This document shows, piece after piece, positions 27,859-34,600 of a stretch of DNA of 41,537 nt (the first letter of the stretch is position 1; each line of letters begins with the position of its first letter). The notes below the pieces were generated by a model. It was not told where the DNA came from, did no database searches, and saw only the letters and a program-made list of their open reading frames with translations. Origin of the DNA: a virus; the IMG/VR virus record IMGVR_UViG_3300029319_000002, positions 154,512 to 196,048 of that record. One strand, written 5' to 3'. The position numbers and the translations under genes were made by a program.

Positions 27859-28455
27859 ATGTTTACAAAGGATTATTATGAAGATGGTATTCGGAAACAT
27901 ATTTCTGGATATGAGAATTATAGTTGGATGCCCACTAGATCTATCCCCGAAGCACTTGACATTAAAGAATACTTTAAGTTTGATACTTGTGTAGACTATG
28001 GATGTGCAAAGGGATTTTTAGTAAATGCCTTAAGGATTATTGGATGTGATGCATACGGTGAAGATATTAGTGAATACGCTGTAAAAAATTGTCATCCAAA
28101 TGTAAGAGATTATATTTCTCTTCCGAATGACAATGTTTACGATCTTCTTATTTGTAAAGATGTTCTAGAACACATTCCAGAAGAGAATATTCCTGATGTT
28201 CTACAACAATTCAAAAAGAAGTCCAGTCAGTTCTTTTTTGTTATTCCTCTTGGTGATAAGGATAGATTTAGAATTCGTGAATATGAAGTTGACATCACCC
28301 ATGTAACTAAAAAAGATGAAGAATGGTGGATTAATATGTTTGAATCTCAAGGTATGAAACTAGTAAAATTTTCATATTCCTTTGGTTCGATAAAAGAGAA
28401 ATGGGTTCATCCTCACCCACATGGAAATGGATTTTTTATACTGGAAACTGAATGA
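27859..28455 (+). CDS. SAM-dependent methyltransferase (class I)
   Basis: 198 aa with the Rossmann methyltransferase core: motif I VDYGCAKGFL (45-54), motif II acidic residue in YGEDISEYAV, and post-motif LICKDVLEHIPEENIP. The substrate-binding C-terminal region includes WWINMFESQGMKLV and FSYSFGSIKEKWVHPHPHGN. It resembles small sugar O-methyltransferase-type enzymes in glycan clusters; the acceptor is not predictable. It begins 2 nt after the radical SAM gene and overlaps the GT25 gene by ATGA, so decoration steps are grouped near the operon's end. Confidence 0.83.
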   Translation: MFTKDYYEDGIRKHISGYENYSWMPTRSIPEALDIKEYFKFDTCVDYGCAKGFLVNALRIIGCDAYGEDISEYAVKNCHPNVRDYISLPNDNVYDLLICKDVLEHIPEENIPDVLQQFKKKSSQFFFVIPLGDKDRFRIREYEVDITHVTKKDEEWWINMFESQGMKLVKFSYSFGSIKEKWVHPHPHGNGFFILETE

Positions 28456-29255
28456 TGGAAACTTTAGATAGAAACAAAGCAGCATATAAACTCAAAAATT
28501 TTGGTCCGATTTATTATCTCAATCTTGATGGACAACCTGAAAGACGTGAGTACATGGAGGATCAGTTTAAGTATTGGGAGATCGAAAACTATACCCGCAT
28601 CTCTGCTTATGATGGACGAGATGATGACCTTAGTGACATCCTCAAAGGAAAGTACCCTGACCAGATGACATCAGGTGAGATTGGTTGTACTACATCTCAC
28701 CTAAAAGCAATTAAACATTGGTTAGAGACCTCTGATAGTCCTTATGCAATCATGATGGAAGATGATTGTGATCTATCTGTTGCAAAGTATTGGGACTTTA
28801 CTTGGAGAGATTTTGTTTCACGGGCACCTTATGCATGGGATGTTCTTCAATTAGCAATTATCTCTACTGGAGATATTCATGTTCCCATTCATACTAGATT
28901 TGTAAATGATTTCTCAACGGCATGTTATGCGATAACAAGACATCATGCTGAGAAACTTGTTAAGTTACATGTTCGTGGTAATAAGTATAAACTTGACAAT
29001 GGTGTTCTTCCTAGACCTGTAGCTGATGATTTAATCTACAATTCTGGATGTACTTACGCAACACCAATTCTTCTGTATAAACTTAAGTTAGGTTCTTCGA
29101 TTCATCCTGATCACATTGATGCTTTTCACCGTAGAAGTCATGATGGCATTTTAAATTTCTGGAAGCAACAAGGTTTAGATTTTAAATTAGAAAATATTAC
29201 TAATTTTAATCCTTACTTGGGACGTGTCAGTGATCCATCACCACCTGCCTCTTGA
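28452..29255 (+). CDS. Glycosyltransferase family 25 (LPS-type)
   Basis: 267 aa with GT25 landmarks: IYYLNLDGQPERREYMEDQF, RISAYDGRD, SGEIGCTTSHLKAIKHWLE and the DxD-like MMEDDCDL (103-105), plus the FSTACYAITRHHAEKLV second half. Members add galactose or glucose to LPS/LOS cores. Last gene of the operon. Its final codons overlap the -35 of the hli promoter (its TGA lies within TTGACA). Two adjacent ATGs (28452 and 28455) could start it; the first overlaps the upstream TGA. Confidence 0.87.
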   Translation: MMETLDRNKAAYKLKNFGPIYYLNLDGQPERREYMEDQFKYWEIENYTRISAYDGRDDDLSDILKGKYPDQMTSGEIGCTTSHLKAIKHWLETSDSPYAIMMEDDCDLSVAKYWDFTWRDFVSRAPYAWDVLQLAIISTGDIHVPIHTRFVNDFSTACYAITRHHAEKLVKLHVRGNKYKLDNGVLPRPVADDLIYNSGCTYATPILLYKLKLGSSIHPDHIDAFHRRSHDGILNFWKQQGLDFKLENITNFNPYLGRVSDPSPPAS

Positions 29256-29280
29256 CAAAACTTTACATTACCTATATAAT
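29252..29280 (+). promoter_or_regulatory. Consensus sigma70 promoter TTGACA-N17-TATAAT
   Basis: Both hexamers are perfect (29252-29257 and 29275-29280), with 17 bp between. The -35 covers the GT25 stop codon. It drives the hli/small membrane gene cluster, and is the strongest promoter by consensus in the window. Confidence 0.93.
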
Positions 29281-29305
29281 TATGTTGTAAATCTTTACAA
29301 ATACC

Positions 29306-29524
29306 ATGACCGTCACAACTAATGAGCGCGGACAACAAAACATGTTCGCAAAGGAACCACGTATGTATGTCGATAAGACTGCAGCTGAACGTTATGGTTA
29401 CGAAACCTATGCAGAACGTGCGGAGAAACTAAATGGACGCACTGCTATGCTTGGATTTGTTGCTGCTCTTATCAGCTACGCTACTACTGGTAGTGTATTT
29501 TTCTTTGGAGTTCTCGGATTCTGA
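29306..29524 (+). CDS. hli: High-light-inducible protein (Hli)
   Basis: 72 aa. The C-terminal half is a single chlorophyll-binding helix of the Lhc/Hli type: YAERAEKLNGRTAMLGFVAA (ExxNGRxAMxGF), with Glu and Asn as chlorophyll ligands and Arg for the salt bridge, then LISYATTGSVFFFGVLGF. The N-terminal ~35 residues are polar. It sits in the host thylakoid membrane and protects photosystem II or carries pigments during infection. First gene after a consensus promoter, 26 nt from its -10; a small membrane protein follows by TGATG overlap. Confidence 0.95.
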   Translation: MTVTTNERGQQNMFAKEPRMYVDKTAAERYGYETYAERAEKLNGRTAMLGFVAALISYATTGSVFFFGVLGF

Positions 29525-29610
29525 TGACTGAAATTATTTTTACTCTAACGACAGTTTCTTTTTTCTGTCTTCTCGGTTATACTGTTGAACAACTTTCTGA
29601 AACTTACTGA
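29524..29610 (+). CDS. Single-helix membrane peptide (28 aa)
   Basis: The product MTEIIFTLTTVSFFCLLGYT... ends in VEQLSETY; it is one hydrophobic helix with short polar ends, the size of photosystem or cytochrome b6f accessory subunits. Its ATG shares bases with the Hli TGA and its TGA shares bases with the next ATG, so it sits exactly between two coupled genes. A photosystem-associated role is inferred from neighbours only. Confidence 0.6.
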   Translation: MTEIIFTLTTVSFFCLLGYTVEQLSETY

Positions 29611-29831
29611 TGGAAAACTCCCTTCTTGAAATTCTTACTTATTATGTTATTGGAGGAGCCTTGCTCATTGGTGCTCCTGGTATTTTCTTTTTAATTGTAT
29701 TCATGCCTGCCCTTCAAAATACAAAGGGTCGCATGGTTGGTTATAAAGATCATAAAGTATATGGAGATTCTTCCATCTATGAGAACACTCCAGGAGATCA
29801 AACTAAGTTTTATCTTGAACTTCAGGGGTAA
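29610..29831 (+). CDS. Small membrane protein (73 aa)
   Basis: MENSLLEILTYYVIGGALLI is the start of a membrane helix that continues to about residue 35 (GAPGIFFLIVFMPAL). A soluble tail follows (KGRMVGYKDHKVYGDSSIYE). The first half resembles small thylakoid subunits; the tail does not. Coupled by TGATG to the 28-aa peptide. I recall this gene next to hli in other cyanophages, without a known role. Confidence 0.72.
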   Translation: MENSLLEILTYYVIGGALLIGAPGIFFLIVFMPALQNTKGRMVGYKDHKVYGDSSIYENTPGDQTKFYLELQG

Positions 29832-29838
29832 TATATAC

Positions 29839-29854
29839 GTTAGATACCTCTAAC
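29839..29854 (+). repeat. Short hairpin before the 49-aa gene
   Basis: GTTAGA / TCTAAC (6 bp) with loop TACC ends 4 nt before the ATG at 29859. It occupies the ribosome-binding position, so it may limit translation. Confidence 0.4.
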
Positions 29855-29858
29855 TCAT

Positions 29859-30008
29859 ATGCCTAATCCAAATGCCCTTTATGAGGATATGCAGAAACTC
29901 GACGATATGTATGAAGAGCTACTGTGGCATCCTGACGATGAACTACAATTTACTCACGATGGTCATAAGATCATCATTACTAACAAAACTTTGGAGAACA
30001 AACAATGA
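29859..30008 (+). CDS. Small hypothetical protein (49 aa)
   Basis: The product MPNPNALYEDMQKLDDMYEE... is acidic and helical, then a short beta segment (LQFTHDGHKIIITNKTLE). The 'W.PDDEL.F.HDG..I.I.N' pattern is one I recall from small cyanophage proteins. Its TGA overlaps the ATG of the second hli gene. Function unknown. Confidence 0.68.
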   Translation: MPNPNALYEDMQKLDDMYEELLWHPDDELQFTHDGHKIIITNKTLENKQ

Positions 30009-30112
30009 ACGAAAAAGCAGAACGTATTAATGGACTTGCAGCAATGATCGGTGTCGTTGCCGCTATGGGTGCATATGCACTAACAGGACAAATCATTCCC
30101 GGAGTCTGGTGA
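30005..30112 (+). CDS. hli: Minimal high-light-inducible protein (35 aa)
   Basis: MNEKAERINGLAAMIGVVAA is a compact Hli helix: E6 and N9 are the chlorophyll ligands, and AMIG follows. The Arg of the usual NGR is replaced by Leu (NGL). The rest is MGAYALTGQIIPGVW. With 35 residues it is only the chlorophyll-binding helix plus short ends. Thylakoid membrane; protective role as for the first hli gene. ATGA coupling upstream and TGATG downstream. Confidence 0.92.
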   Translation: MNEKAERINGLAAMIGVVAAMGAYALTGQIIPGVW

Positions 30113-30240
30113 TGTTAATATTTGCAACTTGCCTAGTTGGTGCTTTTATTATTAAGTCATTACTAGATGATGCAGGTGCAGATGATGATGATGATATGGG
30201 TGGAGGTCTAATGACACCTGTGTTAGATTCAACAAATTAA
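30112..30240 (+). CDS. Small membrane protein with poly-Asp segment (42 aa)
   Basis: MLIFATCLVGAFIIKSLL is a membrane helix. DDAGADDDDDMGGGLMTPV follows, a strongly acidic tail. Coupled to the Hli start/stop (TGATG). I recall this small protein next to hli genes in other cyanophages; the acidic tail may bind cations or a basic partner. No named function. Confidence 0.7.
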   Translation: MLIFATCLVGAFIIKSLLDDAGADDDDDMGGGLMTPVLDSTN

Positions 30241-30272
30241 TACTTAAAAAAATATTAAGAATATTCAAAAGT

Positions 30273-30310
30273 CCTAACTAGCTACTAGACTAATCTTGTG
30301 GTTAGTTAGG
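30273..30310 (+). terminator. Possible terminator or hairpin
   Basis: CCTAACTA / TAGTTAGG (8 bp) with a 22-nt loop and a weak T stretch (TCTTT) after it, 32 nt after the last gene of the hli cluster. Long loop and poor T run make it only a possible terminator. Confidence 0.4.
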
Positions 30311-30326
30311 TCTTTCCGTATCTAAA

Positions 30327-30575
30327 ATGAGAGAAAATTCCGATTTAAGCCTAAATAGAAGTGAATGCCCTAAATGCGGTGCTGTCTGGTTGAATGACGA
30401 ACACTACTGGAGAACTGGTCAAAAGGGTAATGAAGAAACTTTAAACAATTTAGTTTGTGCCACATTAGGTAATCATCAGTGCATTAATCCCAAAAAACTT
30501 ATTGGGAAGCAATATGATTCCGCAGATAGTTGGGAGAAGAGATCTCAATTTATCAACAATTGGTCCCCAGAATAA
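30327..30575 (+). CDS. Small zinc-ribbon-like protein (82 aa)
   Basis: CPKCGAVWLNDEHYWRTGQK holds a CxxC knuckle (C15, C18). VCATLGNHQCINPKK supplies two more Cys (and His), so a zinc site is plausible. The rest is polar, with no export signal. No family recognised, though similar proteins occur in cyanophages as I recall. Starts 16 nt after the possible terminator hairpin. Confidence 0.72.
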   Translation: MRENSDLSLNRSECPKCGAVWLNDEHYWRTGQKGNEETLNNLVCATLGNHQCINPKKLIGKQYDSADSWEKRSQFINNWSPE

Positions 30576-30581
30576 ACTACT

Positions 30582-30746
30582 ATGCCAAGAGCAAATTTAA
30601 CCAAAGCAGACATGATGTCTAGAGTGCTTAAATTGAAGCATGAACTGTATAGTAATCAGTATAATTATTATTCAGAAGATCAAAAAGACTCAGCTCATGC
30701 GATGTTAAACATGATACTCGACATTGTTAATGAGTATAATTATTGA
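30582..30746 (+). CDS. Small helical protein (54 aa)
   Basis: The product MPRANLTKADMMSRVLKLKH... is entirely helical, with alternating charged and hydrophobic faces; its TGA overlaps the last 7 bases of the convergent minus-strand gene. I recall this short protein from other cyanophages; the 'TKADMM.RVLKLKHELY' start is distinctive. Function unknown. Confidence 0.7.
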   Translation: MPRANLTKADMMSRVLKLKHELYSNQYNYYSEDQKDSAHAMLNMILDIVNEYNY

Positions 30747-31210
30747 TCTTTGGGTTCAATAGCAGATTGTACGGGTGGTGAACTTGACGTAGATGTAAGA
30801 TGAACAGGTGCTTGTTCGATTCTGATGGTTTGAGTAGGAGCAGTTTGTGATGCCTTTTCAATCAATTCCTCCATCTGTGCTTTTGTAATTCCACCACCAT
30901 TTCCATTTTTTTCACCATTTTTCTTTGCCGTCTGGACCCCAAAAGTAGCTAAAACCCCAGTAAAGACACTGGCTATGAATGTCGGATCGAGCTTCTGTTC
31001 TGGAATACCTAGAGCAGGTGGTAACTTGATATATGCGAGAGTTAGAATACCACCTGACCATATTAAAATTCCTAAACGTACAAAAGTAGAAAGAATAGCA
31101 AGTTGCTCATCAGCATCATCAATTTTATCTTTGAGTTTATCAATCCTACCTTTCTTCTTAGGTTCTTCTGAATTTATCTTTTCGTCCTCTTTGGAGTTAT
31201 TACCTAACAT
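30740..31210 (-). CDS. Membrane protein with two helices (156 aa), possibly holin-like
   Basis: A charged N-terminus (~1-35, KKKGRIDKLKDKIDDADEQ) precedes two hydrophobic segments (LAILSTFVRLGILIWSGGIL, ~37-56, and TFIASVFTGVLATFGVQTAK, ~77-96). A Gly/Asn linker and a Thr/Ser/Pro tail follow. The topology, with both ends polar and two helices, fits a class II-like holin, but no family is recognised. It is the only minus-strand gene in this half of the window. Its promoter is part of a palindromic late promoter shared with the + strand gene at 31264, so it is expected to be expressed late, in keeping with a lysis role; this is an inference. Confidence 0.65.
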   Translation of the reverse strand: MLGNNSKEDEKINSEEPKKKGRIDKLKDKIDDADEQLAILSTFVRLGILIWSGGILTLAYIKLPPALGIPEQKLDPTFIASVFTGVLATFGVQTAKKNGEKNGNGGGITKAQMEELIEKASQTAPTQTIRIEQAPVHLTSTSSSPPVQSAIEPKDQ

Positions 31211-31231
31211 GAGCAGAAAGTAAGGTAATCT

Positions 31232-31247
31232 TATTTATTAATAAATA
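31232..31247. promoter_or_regulatory. Palindromic, bidirectional late promoter
   Basis: TATTTATTAATAAATA is a perfect 16-bp palindrome. Read on either strand it contains AATAAATA, a one-base variant of the T4 late octamer TATAAATA (AATAAATA at 31240-31247 on +, and 31239-31232 on -). Genes start 16 nt away on the + side (31264) and 21 nt away on the - side (31210). Confidence 0.65.
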
Positions 31248-31263
31248 TCTAAAAAAGCACAAA

Positions 31264-31593
31264 ATGGCTGTAGTTTCAAAGAATCTGAGAATTGATAGAG
31301 GAACTGATTTTAGTGCAGATCTAGTTGTGAAAACTTCAACGGGATCTACTAGAGATTTGTCTGGACATACTGCTGTAGCAAAACTTAGAAAGAGTCCAAA
31401 ATCATCCACAGCATATTCATTTACCACTTCCATAAGTGGTGGAACGATTACTTTAACCATGACGGATACGGTTACTTCTACTCTTCCATCAGGTATTAAT
31501 ACTTATGATGTTGTGATCACAAATACTTCAACAGAATTGAAAGAAAAAGTATATGAAGGAACTATAACTGTATATGACACAACCTCTGTTTGA
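31264..31593 (+). CDS. Putative tail/baseplate structural protein (109 aa)
   Basis: Beta-rich and Thr/Ser-rich: RGTDFSADLVVKTSTGSTRD, then LSGHTAVAKLRKSPKSSTAY, then TDTVTSTLPSGINTYDVVIT and KEKVYEGTITVYDT. The pattern (a first strand with a sugar/phosphate-like 'G.TFS..L..', then 'DLSGHTA.A.LRKS') is that of small N-terminal domains of phage baseplate/tail proteins, which often precede a fibre gene. Here it stands just before the giant tail fibre, 17 nt from the late promoter. Structural role inferred from context. Confidence 0.72.
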   Translation: MAVVSKNLRIDRGTDFSADLVVKTSTGSTRDLSGHTAVAKLRKSPKSSTAYSFTTSISGGTITLTMTDTVTSTLPSGINTYDVVITNTSTELKEKVYEGTITVYDTTSV

Positions 31594-31600
31594 TATCATT

Positions 31601-31608
31601 TCTAAATA
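31601..31608 (+). promoter_or_regulatory. Candidate late promoter TCTAAATA (tail fibre)
   Basis: The octamer ends 29 nt before the tail-fibre start. It is identical to those at 5203 and at 10492 (minus strand). Confidence 0.5.
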
Positions 31609-31637
31609 GTTAGACACTTTGATTTATAAAGGTAGAG

Positions 31638-34600
31638 ATGGATATTAACGATCCAAATATGATTGATGAAGAACTTCCTTCAGTGAAAAATTTTATGCAG
31701 AATGAATCTAATCTTCCTTCCATTAATGATTTTATTTCTACTAATGAGGATGAGGATCTATCTTCTTGTGATGAGTTTGTAGAAATAACTGAAAAGAAAG
31801 TAATTGAAGAAGATAGTCATCAACTAGTAGATTCCGAAGACAATTCTACTAAAATTATTATTAGTTTAATTGAATCGTTAAGAAATAGTATACCTGAAGT
31901 CAAATCATATGACGAAGATCTGTATGATTTGATGAATCGTATTGAAGAAGTAAGAAAAGATATTCCCGAAGTAAAGGATTATGATGAACAGATTTCTGAA
32001 TTACAGGAATCTATTCAGGAAGTAAAGAGTAAAAATTTTCCTGACTTCAGGTGGATTGCTAGTACCTTTACCACTATTGAAGAAGATTATGATAATCTTA
32101 ACTCTAATTACGATAAACTTAATTCATTATTAGCAAGATATAAAGGAAACTTTGATTTAGAAATTAGTAATATTGCTGAGTCAATAGATATTTCAAAATT
32201 TGAGAGTGATACAAATTTTAAAAAAGTTAATGAGGAATTCGTTACCAAAATAGATGAGACGAAAAAGATTATAGATGCTCGTCTAAAAGAAACATCTAAA
32301 AATATTACTTCTATAAAGAAGGAATATAAAAACAGTGATAAAGAAATAAGAGAAGAAATAAAAAAAGAATATCTTAGATTGAAGGAAGATGTTTCTAAGT
32401 CTCTAAAAAATTTAAAGCACTCTGATAGTAGTCTTAATGATAAAATCGATCAAGTAAATTCTTGTTTTGAAACACTTAAAAGTGAAATTGAAAATCTTCC
32501 TGAAGTAAAATGTTATGATGAGGAAATTAAAGATGTAAATGATTCTGTTAGCACTGTTAAAAATTTAGTTAAAATTCTTGAAAATAAACTAAACAAAAAA
32601 ACTTCTATTATTGATAAATTAAATGAAAAGATTTCTAGTATTGAAGAAAGTATCTTAGTTTCTAATGAGTCGGAAAAAATTCAAGAGGATCCTCTGACTC
32701 CATTAGATCAAAATTTTGCTACTTTAAGTGATCTTTCAAATCATTACAGATTATTCATTAATCGAATTCAACAGCAACTTACTTCACTTGGTGGTGGAGG
32801 TGAAACTCGTCTTGAGTTTTTGGATGACGTTGATAGAAACTCGGTTAAAGTTGATGGTAAGTATCTACAATATCAGGCATCAACTGGAAAGTTCATTGGT
32901 GCTGATGCTTCTGGTGGTGGTGGATCTATTGCAGGTATTAATACAACTGGAACTTCGATATTTAATAATTTAAATGTAACTGGTGTTTCTACAATTACAG
33001 GTAATACTTTTTTCCAATCTAATGTCCATCTTGGAGATAATGATCAACTTAGACTTGGAGACTCCAATGAATTTAAAGTAATTCATAGAGCTGCTGGTGA
33101 CTCAACTATTACCAGTAGTGGAGCTGTTTATGTTGGCAGTACTGCAAAAGTTAATATTGCCTCTGGATATAACACTAACTTCATGGCGAGATTCACACCT
33201 GCTGGATCTGCAGAACTTTATCATAATTACGTCAAAAAATTTGAAACCACTGCTTCTGGTATTAATGTCACAGGACATACTGAAACTGATACCTTAAGAG
33301 TTTCTGGTGTTTCTACATTCCAAAGTCATGTTCATCTTGGTGATGACGATGAATTAAGGATTGGTGATGGTAATGATTTAAAACTTTGGCATAACGGATC
33401 TAATAGTATTATTAATGATGAGGGAGTTGGTGACTTATACTTAGGTGGTAATTCTAGCGTTAATATTACTAATGCAGCACTTTCGGAATTTAAAGCAAAG
33501 TTTATTACAGATGGAGCAGTAGAACTTTATCATGATGCTTCTAAGAAATTTGAAACCACTGGTGCTGGTGTAACTGTTTTTGGAACTACTGAATCGCAAC
33601 AGTTAAATGTCTCTGGTATTTCTACATTCCAAGGTAATGTTCATCTTGGAGATAATGACAGATTAAGAATTGGTGATGGAAATGATTTAGAGTTGTATCA
33701 TGATGGAACTGATGACCTCATTCGCAGTTCTGGAACTACTCTTAAAATCACAGGAACTAGAGTTGTAGTAAACAATGCTGCCAATAATGCAAATCAGGCA
33801 GTATTTACTGCTGGTGGATCAGTAGCACTCTACCATAATGCATCCAAAAAATTTGAAACCACTGCTTCTGGTATTAATGTCACAGGACATACTGAAACTG
33901 ATACATTAAATGTTTCTGGTATTTCTACATTCCAAAATAACATAAAACTTACCACAGATAATAAAAGATTAATATTTGGTAATGGTGATGATTTAGAGAT
34001 TTTCCATAATGGATCTGACAACTATATTGTATCCAACACTGGATCCTTTAATATCAAATCTCCTGCTTTTAAATATTTAAATGCCTCAGATTCAACTGGT
34101 AGGGTAAAACTTTTTTATGGCAACTCTGCAAGGTTTGAAACCACCGGGATAGGTGTAACTATTATTAATGGAACATCAGATACTGCAACCATTACTGGTC
34201 CATCAAATCTAATCATTGACCCTGCAGTTGTAGGTGATAACACTGGTATTGTAAGAATCAAAGGTGATCTATTTGTAGATGGTACAACAACTCAGATTAA
34301 TTCTACAAGTTTAGAAATCGCAGATTTTGTAGTTGGCATTGCTTCTACTGCCACCACAGATTTATTGGCAGATGGTGCTGGTATTAAAATTGGTCCTAAT
34401 AATACTTTCTTATATGAACATAATGGTGGCACTAATCCATCATTGAAGTCAAGTGAAAATCTTAATGTTGCCTCTGGAAAAGTATATCAAATTGCAGAAA
34501 CCGAAAGATTATCTGCAGATACATTAAGCGTAGGAACTGGTGCCACAGTTCATTCTCCTGCCTCTAATACTTTAACCTTAGGTACTAATGGTACTGAAAG

